In this document: piece by piece, positions 7,750 to 16,028 of the stretch
Position numbering within the stretch: the stretch's first letter is position 1
How the letters are laid out: each line of letters begins with the position of its first letter
DNA from: SG8-30 sp963695155
Lineage (GTDB): Bacteria > Pseudomonadota > Gammaproteobacteria > Steroidobacterales > Steroidobacteraceae
NCBI GenBank assembly: GCA_963695155.1
Contig: CAVOGD010000006.1
Coordinates: forward strand, 1-64,000
DNA: 64,000 nucleotides
Direction of reading: 5' to 3'
Made by a program: the position numbers and the translations under genes
The notes under the pieces: model-generated
The model's database searches: none
Seen by the model: only the letters and a program-made list of their open reading frames with translations
What the model was told of the DNA's origin: nothing

Positions 7750-9933
7750 TTACGCCCCTCCCTCGCGCGCGGCCGGCCGGCCGGCCCGTGCCAGCGCGGT
7801 GCGCTGCAGCGAGGCGGCGCGCCGCACGATCGCGTCCACGGCGTACGGGTTGACGTCCACCCCCGTCGCCGCGGCGGCCGGCCCGAGCTCGCCGGTCGCG
7901 GCGAGCGGCTCGGCGACGCCGAGGGCGCGCAACTCGTCGCGCACCTGCTCGCTCGACTCGTAGTCGAAGCCGGCGACGCCGGCCAGGTTGCCCAGCACCC
8001 GCAGGATCTTCCAGCCGGGACGGGCCGCGCCGAGCGGCGCGATGCAGCCGGCATGGCTCTGCCACCTGCCCTCCGCGTTCACGTAGGTGCCGGAGGACTC
8101 GGCGAACGAGCCCATCGGCAGCAGCACGTGCGCGTAGTGCTTCATGGCGTCGGTGGCATACGGGGTCACGGCCACGACGCACCTGGCCTGCGACAGCGCG
8201 CGCACGGCGTGCGGCACGGCGGTGTCGAGCTCCGGCTCGATGCCGCCGAACAGCAGGTAGCCCGCCAGCGGCTGCTCCAGCATGCGCCTGGCATCGAGTC
8301 CCGGCGCGGCGACCGGCCGGCCGCCGGCCGCGCGGTGCGGCAGCGCGCCGGCCAGCGCGGCGCCCGCGGCATTACCGCCATCGGGCAGCAACGCCAGCGT
8401 GGCGCCGGTCAGCTCCGCCAGCGCGGCCGCGGCCGCACGCAGCTCCGCGAACGCCGGGTGGCGGAACGCGACCGCGCCGAGCAGCACCATCCGCCGCCCT
8501 GCGCCGGCCAGCGACCGCACCATCTTCTCGTGCGCTTCCCTGACCTGCGCGCCGGCCGTGAACGGCGCCAGGCCGGCCGGCACCTCGCGGCCCGCGCCGC
8601 GCGCGGCCGCCAGCAGCAGGCCCGCCAGCTCCCCTGCCAGCCGCGGCGCACGCGCCACCAGGTCCACCTCCACCGGGAAGTGCACGTCGGCGGGCTCCGC
8701 ATTCAGGAAGCTCACGCGCGCCCCGTTCATGACGGCGGCGGTCCGCACGCGGTGCGCCAGGAGCGGCGCCTCGTGCCGCAGGCGGCCGCCGATGACCAAG
8801 AGCGCATCGAGCCGGCCCACGTCGGCCAGGCTCATGCCCAGACCCGGGAACGGCGGCTCGTACTGCTGGCCGCGGAAGTCCGCCTGGCGCAGGCGCGAAT
8901 CGATGTTGCCGCATCCCAGGCCCCGCGCCAGCCGGCCCAGCAGGTAGAGTTCCTCGGTCGTCGCGCCCGGCGAACCGAGCCAGCCTATCGAGCCGGGACC
9001 GTCGCGCTGGATGAGGTCCTTGAGGCCCGTGACCGCCGCCGCCAGCGCCGTCTCCCAGCCCTCCTCGCGCCAGCCGTCGGCCGCCTTCACGAGCGGCGCG
9101 GCAAGGCGGTCGGGCGCGTAGATGCCCTCGTAGGAAAAGCGGTCGCGGTCCGCCAGCCAGGTCTCGTTGACGTCCTCGTTGCGGCGCGGCACCACGCGCA
9201 TCAGCCGGCCGCGCAGCACGTGCGCGTACAGGTTGCTGCCGACCGGGTCGTGCGGCGACACCAGCGCGTGCTGGGTCATCTCCCAGGACCGGCCGCGGTT
9301 GCGGAACGGCTTGGAGTTAAGCGCGCCGACCGGGCACAGGTCGATGATGTTGCCGGACAGCTCGTGGTCCACGCTCTTCTCGATCCACGTGCCGATCTGC
9401 ATGTCCTCGCCGCGCCCGGTGGTGCCGAGCTCCTGCAGGCCGGCGATCTCGGCAGTGAAGCGCACGCAGCGCGTGCAGTGGATGCAGCGCGTCATGTCGG
9501 TGGAGACCAGCGGCCCCAGGTCCTTGTCGGCGACGACGCGCTTGCGCTCGGTGAAGCGCGATACCGAGCTGCCGAAGCCCTGCGCCAGGTCCTGCAGCTC
9601 GCACTCCCCGCCCTGGTCGCAGATCGGGCAGTCGAGCGGATGGTTGATCAGCAGGAACTCCATGGTCGCCTTCTGCGCCGCGATGGCGCGGGGCGACCGC
9701 GTGAACACCTTCATGCCCTCGGTCACCGGCGTCGCGCAGGCCGGCAGCGGCTTGGGCGCCTTCTCGACCTCGACCAGGCACATGCGGCAGTTGGCGGCGA
9801 TGGACAGCTTCTCGTGATAGCAGAAGCGCGGTATGTAGATGCCGGCCTCGTCCGTGACCTGCATCAGCATGCGGCCCGCGCGGACCTTCAGCGGCCGGCC
9901 GTCCACCTCGATGTTGACCAGCTCGTCGCTCAT
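7750..9933 (-). CDS. nuoG: NADH-quinone oxidoreductase subunit G
   Basis: Iron-sulfur subunit of the NADH-dehydrogenase arm, 727 residues. The N-terminus binds a 2Fe-2S cluster (Cys 38, 49, 52, 66). Next come a His/Cys 4Fe-4S site (His 98, Cys 102, 105, 111) and a third site with CIHCTRC (Cys 150, 153, 156) plus Cys 200 in DLCPVGAL. The C-terminal two-thirds resembles molybdopterin oxidoreductases but carries no catalytic role in NuoG. I chose the ATG at 9933 (MSDELVNIEV), which overlaps the nuoF stop by four bases; the frame stays open upstream only as a shadow of nuoF. Confidence 0.96.
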   Translation of the reverse strand: MSDELVNIEVDGRPLKVRAGRMLMQVTDEAGIYIPRFCYHEKLSIAANCRMCLVEVEKAPKPLPACATPVTEGMKVFTRSPRAIAAQKATMEFLLINHPLDCPICDQGGECELQDLAQGFGSSVSRFTERKRVVADKDLGPLVSTDMTRCIHCTRCVRFTAEIAGLQELGTTGRGEDMQIGTWIEKSVDHELSGNIIDLCPVGALNSKPFRNRGRSWEMTQHALVSPHDPVGSNLYAHVLRGRLMRVVPRRNEDVNETWLADRDRFSYEGIYAPDRLAAPLVKAADGWREEGWETALAAAVTGLKDLIQRDGPGSIGWLGSPGATTEELYLLGRLARGLGCGNIDSRLRQADFRGQQYEPPFPGLGMSLADVGRLDALLVIGGRLRHEAPLLAHRVRTAAVMNGARVSFLNAEPADVHFPVEVDLVARAPRLAGELAGLLLAAARGAGREVPAGLAPFTAGAQVREAHEKMVRSLAGAGRRMVLLGAVAFRHPAFAELRAAAAALAELTGATLALLPDGGNAAGAALAGALPHRAAGGRPVAAPGLDARRMLEQPLAGYLLFGGIEPELDTAVPHAVRALSQARCVVAVTPYATDAMKHYAHVLLPMGSFAESSGTYVNAEGRWQSHAGCIAPLGAARPGWKILRVLGNLAGVAGFDYESSEQVRDELRALGVAEPLAATGELGPAAAATGVDVNPYAVDAIVRRAASLQRTALARAGRPAAREGGA

Positions 9934-11234
9934 GCCGCGTCTGCCGCGTCCGCAGCGGCGAAGCTGCGCCCGCCGTTGGCGACCATGTACTCGAACTCGT
10001 GCCGGAAGTGCCTCACGAAGCTCTGCACGGGCCAGGCGGCCGCATCGCCGAACGCGCAGATCGTGTGGCCCTCGATCTGGTTCGCGACGCCGACCAGCAG
10101 GTCGATGTCCTCGCGCCGGCCCTGCCCGGCCAGGATGCGCTTCACGACCCGGTTCATCCAGCCGGTGCCCTCGCGGCAGGGCGTGCACTGGCCGCACGAC
10201 TCCGCCTTGTAGAAGCGCGTGATGCGCTCGAGCATCGCCACCATGCAGGTCGTCTCGTCCATGACGATGACGGCCGCCGACCCCAGCGCCGAGCCGGCCC
10301 GGCGCAGCGTGTCGTAGTCCATCGTGCAGCCCATGATGGCCTCGGCGGGCATGACCGGCACCGAGGAACCGCCCGGGATCACGGCCTTCAGCTTGCGCCC
10401 GCCGCGCACGCCGCCGGCGATCGCGAGCAGCTCGGGGAAGGGGATGCCCAGCGGCAGCTCGTAGTTGCCCGGGCGCTCCACGTGCCCCGACACCGAGAAG
10501 ATGACCGTACCGCCCGCGGTGGCGGTGCCGAGCTTCGCGAACCACTGCGCGCCCTTGCGCATGATCGCCGGCACGCTGGCGAAGGTCTGCGTGTTGTTGA
10601 TGGTCGTGGGCCGGCCGTACAGGCCGTAGTTGGCCGGGAACGGCGGCTTGAAGCGCGGCTTGCCCTGCTTGCCCTCGAGCGACTCCAGCAGCGCCGTTTC
10701 CTCGCCGCAGATGTAGGCGCCGGCGCCCACGAAGCTGTGCAGGTCGAAGTCCACGCCGGAGCCCTGGATGTCGCGGCCCAGCAGGCCGGCCGCGTAGGCC
10801 TCGGCGAGGGCGGCCTCGAAGCGCGGCACCGGTTCGCCCAGGAACTCGCCGCGTATGTAGTTGTAGCCGACGGTCGCGTCCATCGCGTAGCCGCCGATGG
10901 CCATGCCTTCGATGACCGCGTGCGGGTTGTAGCGCAGGATGTCGCGGTCGTGGCAGGTGCCCGGCTCGCTCTCGTCGGAATTGCAGACGACGTACTTCTG
11001 GCCGGCGGCGGCGCGCGGCATGAAGCTCCACTTCAGGCCGGTCGGGAAGCCCGCGCCGCCGCGACCGCGCAATCCGGACGCCTTGATCTCCTCGATGACG
11101 CGCTCGCGCGGCGGCTTGTCGCGCAGGATCTGCTGCCACGCCTGGTAGCCGCCGGTCTCGCGGTACACGGGCAGCGTCCAGCTGCGCTCGCGGCCGAGCG
11201 GCTCGAAGACGACCTGGTTGAGCGTCCAGCCCAT
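9930..11234 (-). CDS. nuoF: NADH-quinone oxidoreductase subunit F (NADH/FMN site)
   Basis: Catalytic subunit that binds NADH and FMN and passes electrons to the N3 4Fe-4S cluster. 434 residues. The glycine-rich segment GLRGRGGAGFPTGLKW near 54-70 belongs to the FMN/NADH pocket, and YVVCNSDESEPGT follows. N3 ligands are CGQCTPC (Cys 347, 350, 353) and Cys 393 in GHTICAFGD. The stop overlaps the nuoG start, and nuoE ends 4 bases upstream. Confidence 0.97.
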   Translation of the reverse strand: MGWTLNQVVFEPLGRERSWTLPVYRETGGYQAWQQILRDKPPRERVIEEIKASGLRGRGGAGFPTGLKWSFMPRAAAGQKYVVCNSDESEPGTCHDRDILRYNPHAVIEGMAIGGYAMDATVGYNYIRGEFLGEPVPRFEAALAEAYAAGLLGRDIQGSGVDFDLHSFVGAGAYICGEETALLESLEGKQGKPRFKPPFPANYGLYGRPTTINNTQTFASVPAIMRKGAQWFAKLGTATAGGTVIFSVSGHVERPGNYELPLGIPFPELLAIAGGVRGGRKLKAVIPGGSSVPVMPAEAIMGCTMDYDTLRRAGSALGSAAVIVMDETTCMVAMLERITRFYKAESCGQCTPCREGTGWMNRVVKRILAGQGRREDIDLLVGVANQIEGHTICAFGDAAAWPVQSFVRHFRHEFEYMVANGGRSFAAADAADAA

Positions 11235-11238
11235 GGCG

Positions 11239-11746
11239 CTACTCGATCCCGTCCAGGATCTTGACGGCCGTCTCGGGCGTCAGGTTCTCGTGGTACACGT
11301 GGTCCACCATCATCATCGGCGCGTTGTCGCACGCGGCCAGGCACTCCTCCTCCCGCTTCAGGTAGAACTTCCCGTCCGGCGTGCTCTCGCCGACCTTGAT
11401 GCCGAGGTGCCGCTCGATGGCCGCGACGACCTGGTCCGACCCGCACAGCATGCAGCTGACGTTGGTGCAGACCGACACGTGCACGCGGCCCACCGGGCGG
11501 GTCTCGAACATGGAATAGAAGCTGGCCACCTCGTAGACCTGGACGGGCGCCAGTCCCAGGTAGTCCGCCACCGCGTCCATCAGCTCCGTGCGTCAGGAAG
11601 CCGCCGTTCTGGTGCTGCGCGGCGTGCAGCGCCCCCAGCACCGCCGAGCGGCTGCGCTGCGGCGGGAATTTCGCCACCCAGCGGTCGATCTCGGCGCGCG
11701 TGTGCTCCGACAGCAGCGACGGCGGACTCGCGGTGGCCGTACTCAC
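11239..11746 (-). CDS. nuoE: NADH-quinone oxidoreductase subunit E (one frameshift)
   Basis: Subunit with the N1a 2Fe-2S cluster of complex I. The reading frame is broken: residues up to QHQNGGFLT are in one frame and continue as ELMDAVADYLGL in another. One extra base near 11587-11592 explains this. With it removed the protein is 168 residues, the usual length. The second part holds the cluster ligands CTNVSC and CLAAC. The start is GTG at 11746, overlapping the nuoD stop (GTGA). Since the other 13 nuo genes are intact, the indel is most likely a sequence error. Confidence 0.9.
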
Positions 11747-12996
11747 CGGTCCACCTCGCCGAACACGATGTCCATCGTGCCGATGATGGCCACGACGTCG
11801 GCCAGCATGTGGCCCTTCACCATCTCGTCCATGGCCGCCAGGTGCGCGAAGCCCGGCGCGCGGCACTTCAGCCGGTAGGGCTTGTTGGCGCCGTCCGACA
11901 CCAGCCACACGCCGAATTCGCCCTTGGGCGCCTCGACCGCGGCGTAGGTCTCGCCGGCCGGCACGCAATAGCCCTCGGTGAACAGCTTGAAGTGGTGGAT
12001 CAGGGCTTCCATGTCGCCCTTCATCTCGGCGCGCCGCGGCGGGCTCACCTTGTGGTCGGCCAGCGTCACCGGGCCCGGATTCGCGCGCAGCCACTCGACG
12101 CACTGCCGGATGATGAGGTTGGACTGCCGCAGCTCCTCGATGCGCACCAGGTAGCGGTCGTAGCAATCGCCGTTGGCGCCGACCGGGATCTCGAACTCCA
12201 GCTGCTCGTAGACCTCGTAGGGCTGCTTGCGCCGCAGGTCCCAGGCGACGCCCGAGCCGCGCAGCATCGGGCCGCTGAAGCCGAGCTGCAGCGCCCGCTC
12301 GCGGCTCACGACGCCGATGCCGACCGTGCGCTGCTTCCAGATGCGGTTGTCGGTCAGCAGGGTTTCGTACTCGTCGACGCAGGCCGGGAACCGCTCGGTG
12401 AAGTCCCAGATGAAGTCGAGCAGCGACCCGGAGCGACGCTCGTTGAGCCGCGCCAGGTCCCTGGCGCTGCGCCACCGCGACGGCTGGTACTGCGGCATGG
12501 CTGCGGGCAGGTCGCGGTACACGCCGCCGGGCCGGTAGTAGGTCGCGTGCATGCGCGTGCCCGAGACGGCCTCGTAGCAGTCCATCAGGTCCTCGCGCTC
12601 GCGGAACGCGTACAGGAAGACCGTCATGGCGCCGATGTCGAGGCCGTGCGCACCGAGCCACATCAGGTGGTTGAGGATGCGCGTGATCTCGTCGAACATG
12701 ACGCGGATGTACTGCGCCCGCAGCGGCGGCTGCACGCCCAGCAGCCGCTCGATGGCCAGCACGTAGGCGTGCTCGTTGCACATCATGGACACGTAGTCCA
12801 GCCGGTCCATGTAGCCGATCGACTGGTTGAAGGTCTTGGTCTCGGCGAGTTTCTCGGTGGCGCGGTGCAGCAGCCCGATGTGCGGATCGGCCTTCTCGAT
12901 GATCTCGCCGTCCATCTCCAGCACCAGGCGCAGCACGCCGTGCGCAGCCGGGTGCTGCGGGCCGAAGTTCATGGTGAAGCTGCGGATGTCAGCCAC
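11743..12996 (-). CDS. nuoD: NADH-quinone oxidoreductase subunit D
   Basis: The 49-kDa-type subunit that, with NuoB and NuoH, forms the quinone-binding site. 417 residues. NFGPQHPAAHGVLRL near the N-terminus carries the conserved His pair that contacts quinone. The rest is descended from NiFe-hydrogenase large subunits but lacks the metal ligands, as in all NuoD. The start is GTG at 12996, overlapping nuoC by 8 bases. nuoC and nuoD are separate here, not fused as in enterics. Confidence 0.97.
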   Translation of the reverse strand: MADIRSFTMNFGPQHPAAHGVLRLVLEMDGEIIEKADPHIGLLHRATEKLAETKTFNQSIGYMDRLDYVSMMCNEHAYVLAIERLLGVQPPLRAQYIRVMFDEITRILNHLMWLGAHGLDIGAMTVFLYAFREREDLMDCYEAVSGTRMHATYYRPGGVYRDLPAAMPQYQPSRWRSARDLARLNERRSGSLLDFIWDFTERFPACVDEYETLLTDNRIWKQRTVGIGVVSRERALQLGFSGPMLRGSGVAWDLRRKQPYEVYEQLEFEIPVGANGDCYDRYLVRIEELRQSNLIIRQCVEWLRANPGPVTLADHKVSPPRRAEMKGDMEALIHHFKLFTEGYCVPAGETYAAVEAPKGEFGVWLVSDGANKPYRLKCRAPGFAHLAAMDEMVKGHMLADVVAIIGTMDIVFGEVDR

Positions 12997-13684
12997 GGTC
13001 CGGCGCCTCCCGGAGCGCCGCGTCGTAGCGGTTGTCGTCGCGGATCACCTTGGGCACCAGGGTCCTCGGCTCGATGCTGACCGGCTCGTAGATCACCCGG
13101 CCCAGCTCCGGGTCGTAGCGCATCTCGACGTTGCCGCTGAGCGGGAAGTCCTTGCGGAACGGGTGCCCGATGAACCCGTAGTCGGTGAGGATGCGGCGCA
13201 GGTCCGGGTGGCCGCGGAACAGGATGCCGAACAGGTCGAACGCCTCGCGCTCGAACCAGTTGGCCGAGGCCCAGGTGTCGTTCACCGAGTCGATCATCGG
13301 CGGCTCGTCGCCGGCGCAGGGGCAGCGCAGGCGCACCCGCCAGTTCCTCGAGATCGACAGCAGGTGGTAGGTCACCGCGAAGCGCGGCCGGTCGGCCGGC
13401 GCCGCGCCGGCCGGTGCGCCGCGCTCGACGCCGCGGCTGAAGCCCGTCGTCGTCGTCTCGCGGGTCGCCCACTCGTCGTGTCCATGGTGCAGGTAGTCGA
13501 TGCCCGCCAGGTCCACGAGCTGTTCGAACGCGAGTTCCGGCGCATCGCGCAGCTCCCGGCAGACGCCGGCGAGCTGCGCGGGCGCCACGGCCAGCGCCAG
13601 CTCGTCGGCCAGCGACGGCAGGCGCCGCACGCGCGCCCCGAAGCGGTTGCCGACGGCGTCGGCCAGTGTCTCGATCCTGCTCAT
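12989..13684 (-). CDS. nuoC: NADH-quinone oxidoreductase subunit C
   Basis: The 30-kDa-type connecting subunit of complex I, 231 residues, without cofactors. The family signature ERE-AFDLFGI-FRGHPDLRRILTDYGF is present near residues 145-170, followed by GHPFRKDFPLSG. It has its own ATG, lies 7 bases after the nuoB stop and overlaps nuoD by 8 bases. Confidence 0.96.
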   Translation of the reverse strand: MSRIETLADAVGNRFGARVRRLPSLADELALAVAPAQLAGVCRELRDAPELAFEQLVDLAGIDYLHHGHDEWATRETTTTGFSRGVERGAPAGAAPADRPRFAVTYHLLSISRNWRVRLRCPCAGDEPPMIDSVNDTWASANWFEREAFDLFGILFRGHPDLRRILTDYGFIGHPFRKDFPLSGNVEMRYDPELGRVIYEPVSIEPRTLVPKVIRDDNRYDAALREAPDRG

Positions 13685-13691
13685 GCCTGTT

Positions 13692-14180
13692 TCACCGCGC
13701 GATCGTGCTCGTGCGCCGGATCTTGTTCTGCAGCTGCAGGATCCCGTAGATCAGGGCCTCGGCCGTCGGCGGGCAGCCCGGCACGTAGACGTCCACCGGC
13801 ACGATGCGGTCGCAGCCCCGCACCACCGAGTACGAATAGTGGTAGTAGCCGCCGCCGTTGGCGCAGGACCCCATCGAGATGACCCAGCGCGGCTCGGCCA
13901 TCTGGTCGTAGACCTTGCGCAGTGCCGGGGCCATCTTGTTGACCAGCGTGCCGGCCACGATCATCACGTCCGACTGCCGCGGGCTGGCCCGGAACACCAC
14001 GCCGAAGCGGTCCAGGTCGTAGCGCGCCGCGCCCGAGTGCATCATCTCCACGGCGCAGCAGGCCAGGCCGAAGGTCACGGGCCACAGCGAGCCGGTGCGC
14101 GCCCAGTTCATGAGCGCGTCGATCGACGTGACCAGGAAGCCACGTCCGCCCAGCGCCTGCTGCTCGGGGCTCAGTCCCAT
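13692..14180 (-). CDS. nuoB: NADH-quinone oxidoreductase subunit B (N2 cluster)
   Basis: Binds the terminal 4Fe-4S cluster N2 that reduces quinone. 162 residues. The tandem cysteines in LACCAVEMM (Cys 41, 42), Cys 106 in GSCANGGG and Cys 136 in VPGCPPTAE are the four ligands. I chose the ATG at 14180 (MGLSPEQQAL), which overlaps the nuoA end by 10 bases. Confidence 0.97.
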   Translation of the reverse strand: MGLSPEQQALGGRGFLVTSIDALMNWARTGSLWPVTFGLACCAVEMMHSGAARYDLDRFGVVFRASPRQSDVMIVAGTLVNKMAPALRKVYDQMAEPRWVISMGSCANGGGYYHYSYSVVRGCDRIVPVDVYVPGCPPTAEALIYGILQLQNKIRRTSTIAR

Positions 14181-14527
14181 TCGAGGGCCCCCTTCTTCCA
14201 CTCGTAGACGAACCCGACGACCAGCACCGCCAGGAACACCCCCATCGACAGGAGGCCGAAGCCGCCGATCGCGTCGAGCGACACGGCCCACGGGAAGAGA
14301 AACGCGATCTCCAGGTCGAAGATGATGAACAGGATGGCGACCAGGTAGTAGCGCACGTCAAAGCGCATGCGCGTGTCCTCGAACGCCTCGAATCCGCACT
14401 CGTAGGGGGACAGTTTCTCGGCGTCCGGGCGCTGCGGGCCGAGCAGGAAGCCGAGCGTGATCAGCACCGCGCCGATCACGGTGGCGACGGCCAGGAAGAT
14501 CAGCACCGGCAGGTAGCTTTCGAGCAC
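14171..14527 (-). CDS. nuoA: NADH-quinone oxidoreductase subunit A
   Basis: First gene of the nuo operon, a 118-residue membrane subunit with three helices. The loop motif SPYECGFE and the acidic FDLEIAFLFPW are typical of NuoA. The start is GTG at 14527, with a strong Shine-Dalgarno (GGAGGGG) about eight bases upstream. It is preceded by a promoter with a clear -10 box. Confidence 0.96.
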   Translation of the reverse strand: MLESYLPVLIFLAVATVIGAVLITLGFLLGPQRPDAEKLSPYECGFEAFEDTRMRFDVRYYLVAILFIIFDLEIAFLFPWAVSLDAIGGFGLLSMGVFLAVLVVGFVYEWKKGALEWD

Positions 14528-14562
14528 GCGGAATCCCCCTCCTGCGGCGCCTACTCAAGATG

Positions 14563-14598
14563 GGAAGTCATTGTAGCCGCCGCCTGCGCAGGGCGACA
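14563..14598 (-). promoter_or_regulatory. nuo operon promoter
   Basis: On the minus strand a TACAAT -10 box lies at 14575-14570, about 43 bases before the nuoA GTG, giving a leader of roughly 36 bases. The -35 region near 14593-14598 (GTCGCC) is poor. The box sits downstream of the tRNA-Leu terminator, consistent with an independent start for the operon. Confidence 0.55.
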
Positions 14599-14648
14599 CC
14601 CCGAGGCCCGGCGGGCGGCCGCGTGGCGAACTGCACCGCTACAAGAAG

Positions 14649-14672
14649 AAGGCCCGGCTGAGCCGGGCCTTG
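14649..14672 (-). terminator. Rho-independent terminator after secG/tRNA-Leu
   Basis: Minus strand: AAGGCCCGGC, a three-base loop, GCCGGGCCTT, then CTTCTTCTTG. A perfect ten-pair stem followed by a pyrimidine-rich tail, 8 bases after the tRNA-Leu 3' end. It separates the tpiA-secG-tRNA unit from nuo. Confidence 0.85.
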
Positions 14673-14679
14673 GATCCTC

Positions 14680-14764
14680 TGGTGCCGACGGTCGGACTCG
14701 AACCGACACGGGAAACCCCACTAACCCCTCAAGCTAGCGCGTCTACCAATTCCGCCACGTCGGC
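14680..14764 (-). tRNA. tRNA-Leu (anticodon GAG)
   Basis: An 85-nt tRNA with a long variable arm and encoded CCA (complement of 14680-14682). The acceptor stem GCCGACG pairs with CGTCGGC. The anticodon loop TTGAGGG sits between CTAGC and GTTAG, giving anticodon GAG, which reads CUC and CUU. It lies 18 bases after the secG stop and is probably transcribed with it. Confidence 0.96.
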
Positions 14765-14782
14765 AATCAAGGAAAGAACGGC

Positions 14783-15145
14783 TTACTGCCCGGCCGGTGG
14801 CGCGGCCGGCTCGCCATCGAGCTTCGGAATCTCGTCGCTGCCGAGCGCCGCCGGGGGCGCCGCCGGCGCCTCCACCGGGACCGAGTCCACGATGCTCTTG
14901 GGCGCCTCGACCGGTTGCGAAGCCACGTAGGTCAGGGCCAGGCTGGTCGCGAAGAACAGCGTGGCGGCCACCGCGGTCGCCTTCGAGAAGAAGGTGGCCG
15001 AGCCGCGCGCGCCGAACACCGTGCCGGACGCACCGGCGCCGAAGCCGGCGCCCGCATCGGCCCCCTTGCCGCGCTGGATCAGTACCAGCCCGACGATGAC
15101 GACGCTCAGTGTCAGGTGCAGTGTGATCAGTATCGATTGCAGCAT
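14783..15145 (-). CDS. secG: Preprotein translocase subunit SecG
   Basis: Small membrane partner of SecYE. 120 residues: helix near 3-22, the conserved loop LIQRGKGADAGAGFG, helix near 55-73, then a Pro/Ala-rich acidic tail. I chose MLQSILITLH at 15145; the frame is open further upstream but that part has no family resemblance. It follows tpiA by 19 bases, a common pairing, and precedes tRNA-Leu. Confidence 0.94.
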   Translation of the reverse strand: MLQSILITLHLTLSVVIVGLVLIQRGKGADAGAGFGAGASGTVFGARGSATFFSKATAVAATLFFATSLALTYVASQPVEAPKSIVDSVPVEAPAAPPAALGSDEIPKLDGEPAAPPAGQ

Positions 15146-15164
15146 TGCTTGTCTACCAGGGTTG

Positions 15165-15929
15165 TCAGGCGACCCGCGCGCGGGCCGCCGCGCAGATCTT
15201 GCGGAACTCCGCGCCATCCAGCGCGGCGCCGCCGACCAGGCCGCCGTCCACGTCCGGCATGGCGAACAGCTCGCTGGCGTTGGCCGCCTTCACGCTGCCG
15301 CCGTACAGGATGCGCAGGCAATCGCCAATTCTAGCATCCTTCGCCGCGACTCGCGCCCGCATCAGGGCATGCACTTCCTGGGCCTGCTCCGGCGTGGCGT
15401 TGTGCCCCGTGCCGATCGCCCAGACCGGTTCGTAGGCCAGCACGGCCTCCAGGAACCCCACCGCCCCGGTCACCGAGAGCACCGCCTCGAGCTGGCGCAG
15501 CACCACCGCGGACGTGCGGCCCTGCTCGCGCTCCTCGAGCGTCTCGCCCACGCACAGGATCGGGACCAGGCCCTCGTGCTGGGCCGCGACGAACTTGCGG
15601 GCCACCAGCTGGTCCGTATCGCCGTACAGGGCGCGGCGCTCGGAATGCCCGACGATCACGTGGCTGCACCCCACGTCGCGCAGCATGGTGGCGGACACCT
15701 CGCCCGTGTGCGCGCCGACGGCTTCCGCGCAGGCATCCTGCGCACCCAGCCGGATGCCGCTGCCCTTCAGCAGCCGGCCGACCTCCCACAGGTAGACGAA
15801 CGGCGGGCAGACCAGCACCTCGGCGCCGGCCTCGCCCTCGTCGGCCTGCAGGACTTCGTGGACCAGCGCCTCATTGGCCGCGCGCGTGCCATGCATCTTC
15901 CAGTTGCCGGCCACCAGCGGTCTGCGCAT
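15165..15929 (-). CDS. tpiA: Triosephosphate isomerase
   Basis: Interconverts dihydroxyacetone phosphate and glyceraldehyde-3-phosphate in glycolysis and gluconeogenesis. 254 residues, the normal TIM-barrel size. Catalytic residues are visible: Lys in GNWKMHG (near 11), His in VIVGHSERR and Glu in AYEPVWAIGTG. The phosphate loop ILYGGSVKAANA is near the C-terminus. The ATG at 15929 was chosen because family similarity begins there. Cytoplasmic. Confidence 0.97.
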   Translation of the reverse strand: MRRPLVAGNWKMHGTRAANEALVHEVLQADEGEAGAEVLVCPPFVYLWEVGRLLKGSGIRLGAQDACAEAVGAHTGEVSATMLRDVGCSHVIVGHSERRALYGDTDQLVARKFVAAQHEGLVPILCVGETLEEREQGRTSAVVLRQLEAVLSVTGAVGFLEAVLAYEPVWAIGTGHNATPEQAQEVHALMRARVAAKDARIGDCLRILYGGSVKAANASELFAMPDVDGGLVGGAALDGAEFRKICAAARARVA

Positions 15930-15950
15930 TGATCTAGCTCCCGTCGAATC

Positions 15951-15995
15951 GGCCCGCCGCCCGGGCGGCGGGCCCGGAAAGGCGCGCAAGGATAA
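15951..15995 (-). promoter_or_regulatory. tpiA promoter and 24-bp perfect palindrome in its leader
   Basis: A TATCCT -10 box (minus strand, 15994-15989) is followed by a GCGCGCC discriminator. Positions 15951-15974 form a perfect 24-bp palindrome (GGCCCGCCGCCC and its complement) that would fold into a very stable hairpin in the tpiA leader, about 21 bases before the ATG. It could instead be the terminator stem of glmM; there is no T run. Confidence 0.45.
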
Positions 15996-16028
15996 GCGTG
16001 TGCACGGCCGATGGCAACGTTCGCCCGC

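Noticed and set aside
6991..10212. A 1073-codon open frame on the plus strand opposite nuoG and nuoH
   Set aside because: It is antisense to conserved nuo genes, is dominated by Arg, His, Gln and Ala, and shows no domain. Long shadow frames are expected in DNA this GC-rich. The same applies to the long plus-strand frames around 1.6-3.4, 11.2-13.1, 16.0-20.9 and 22.6-24.7 kb.
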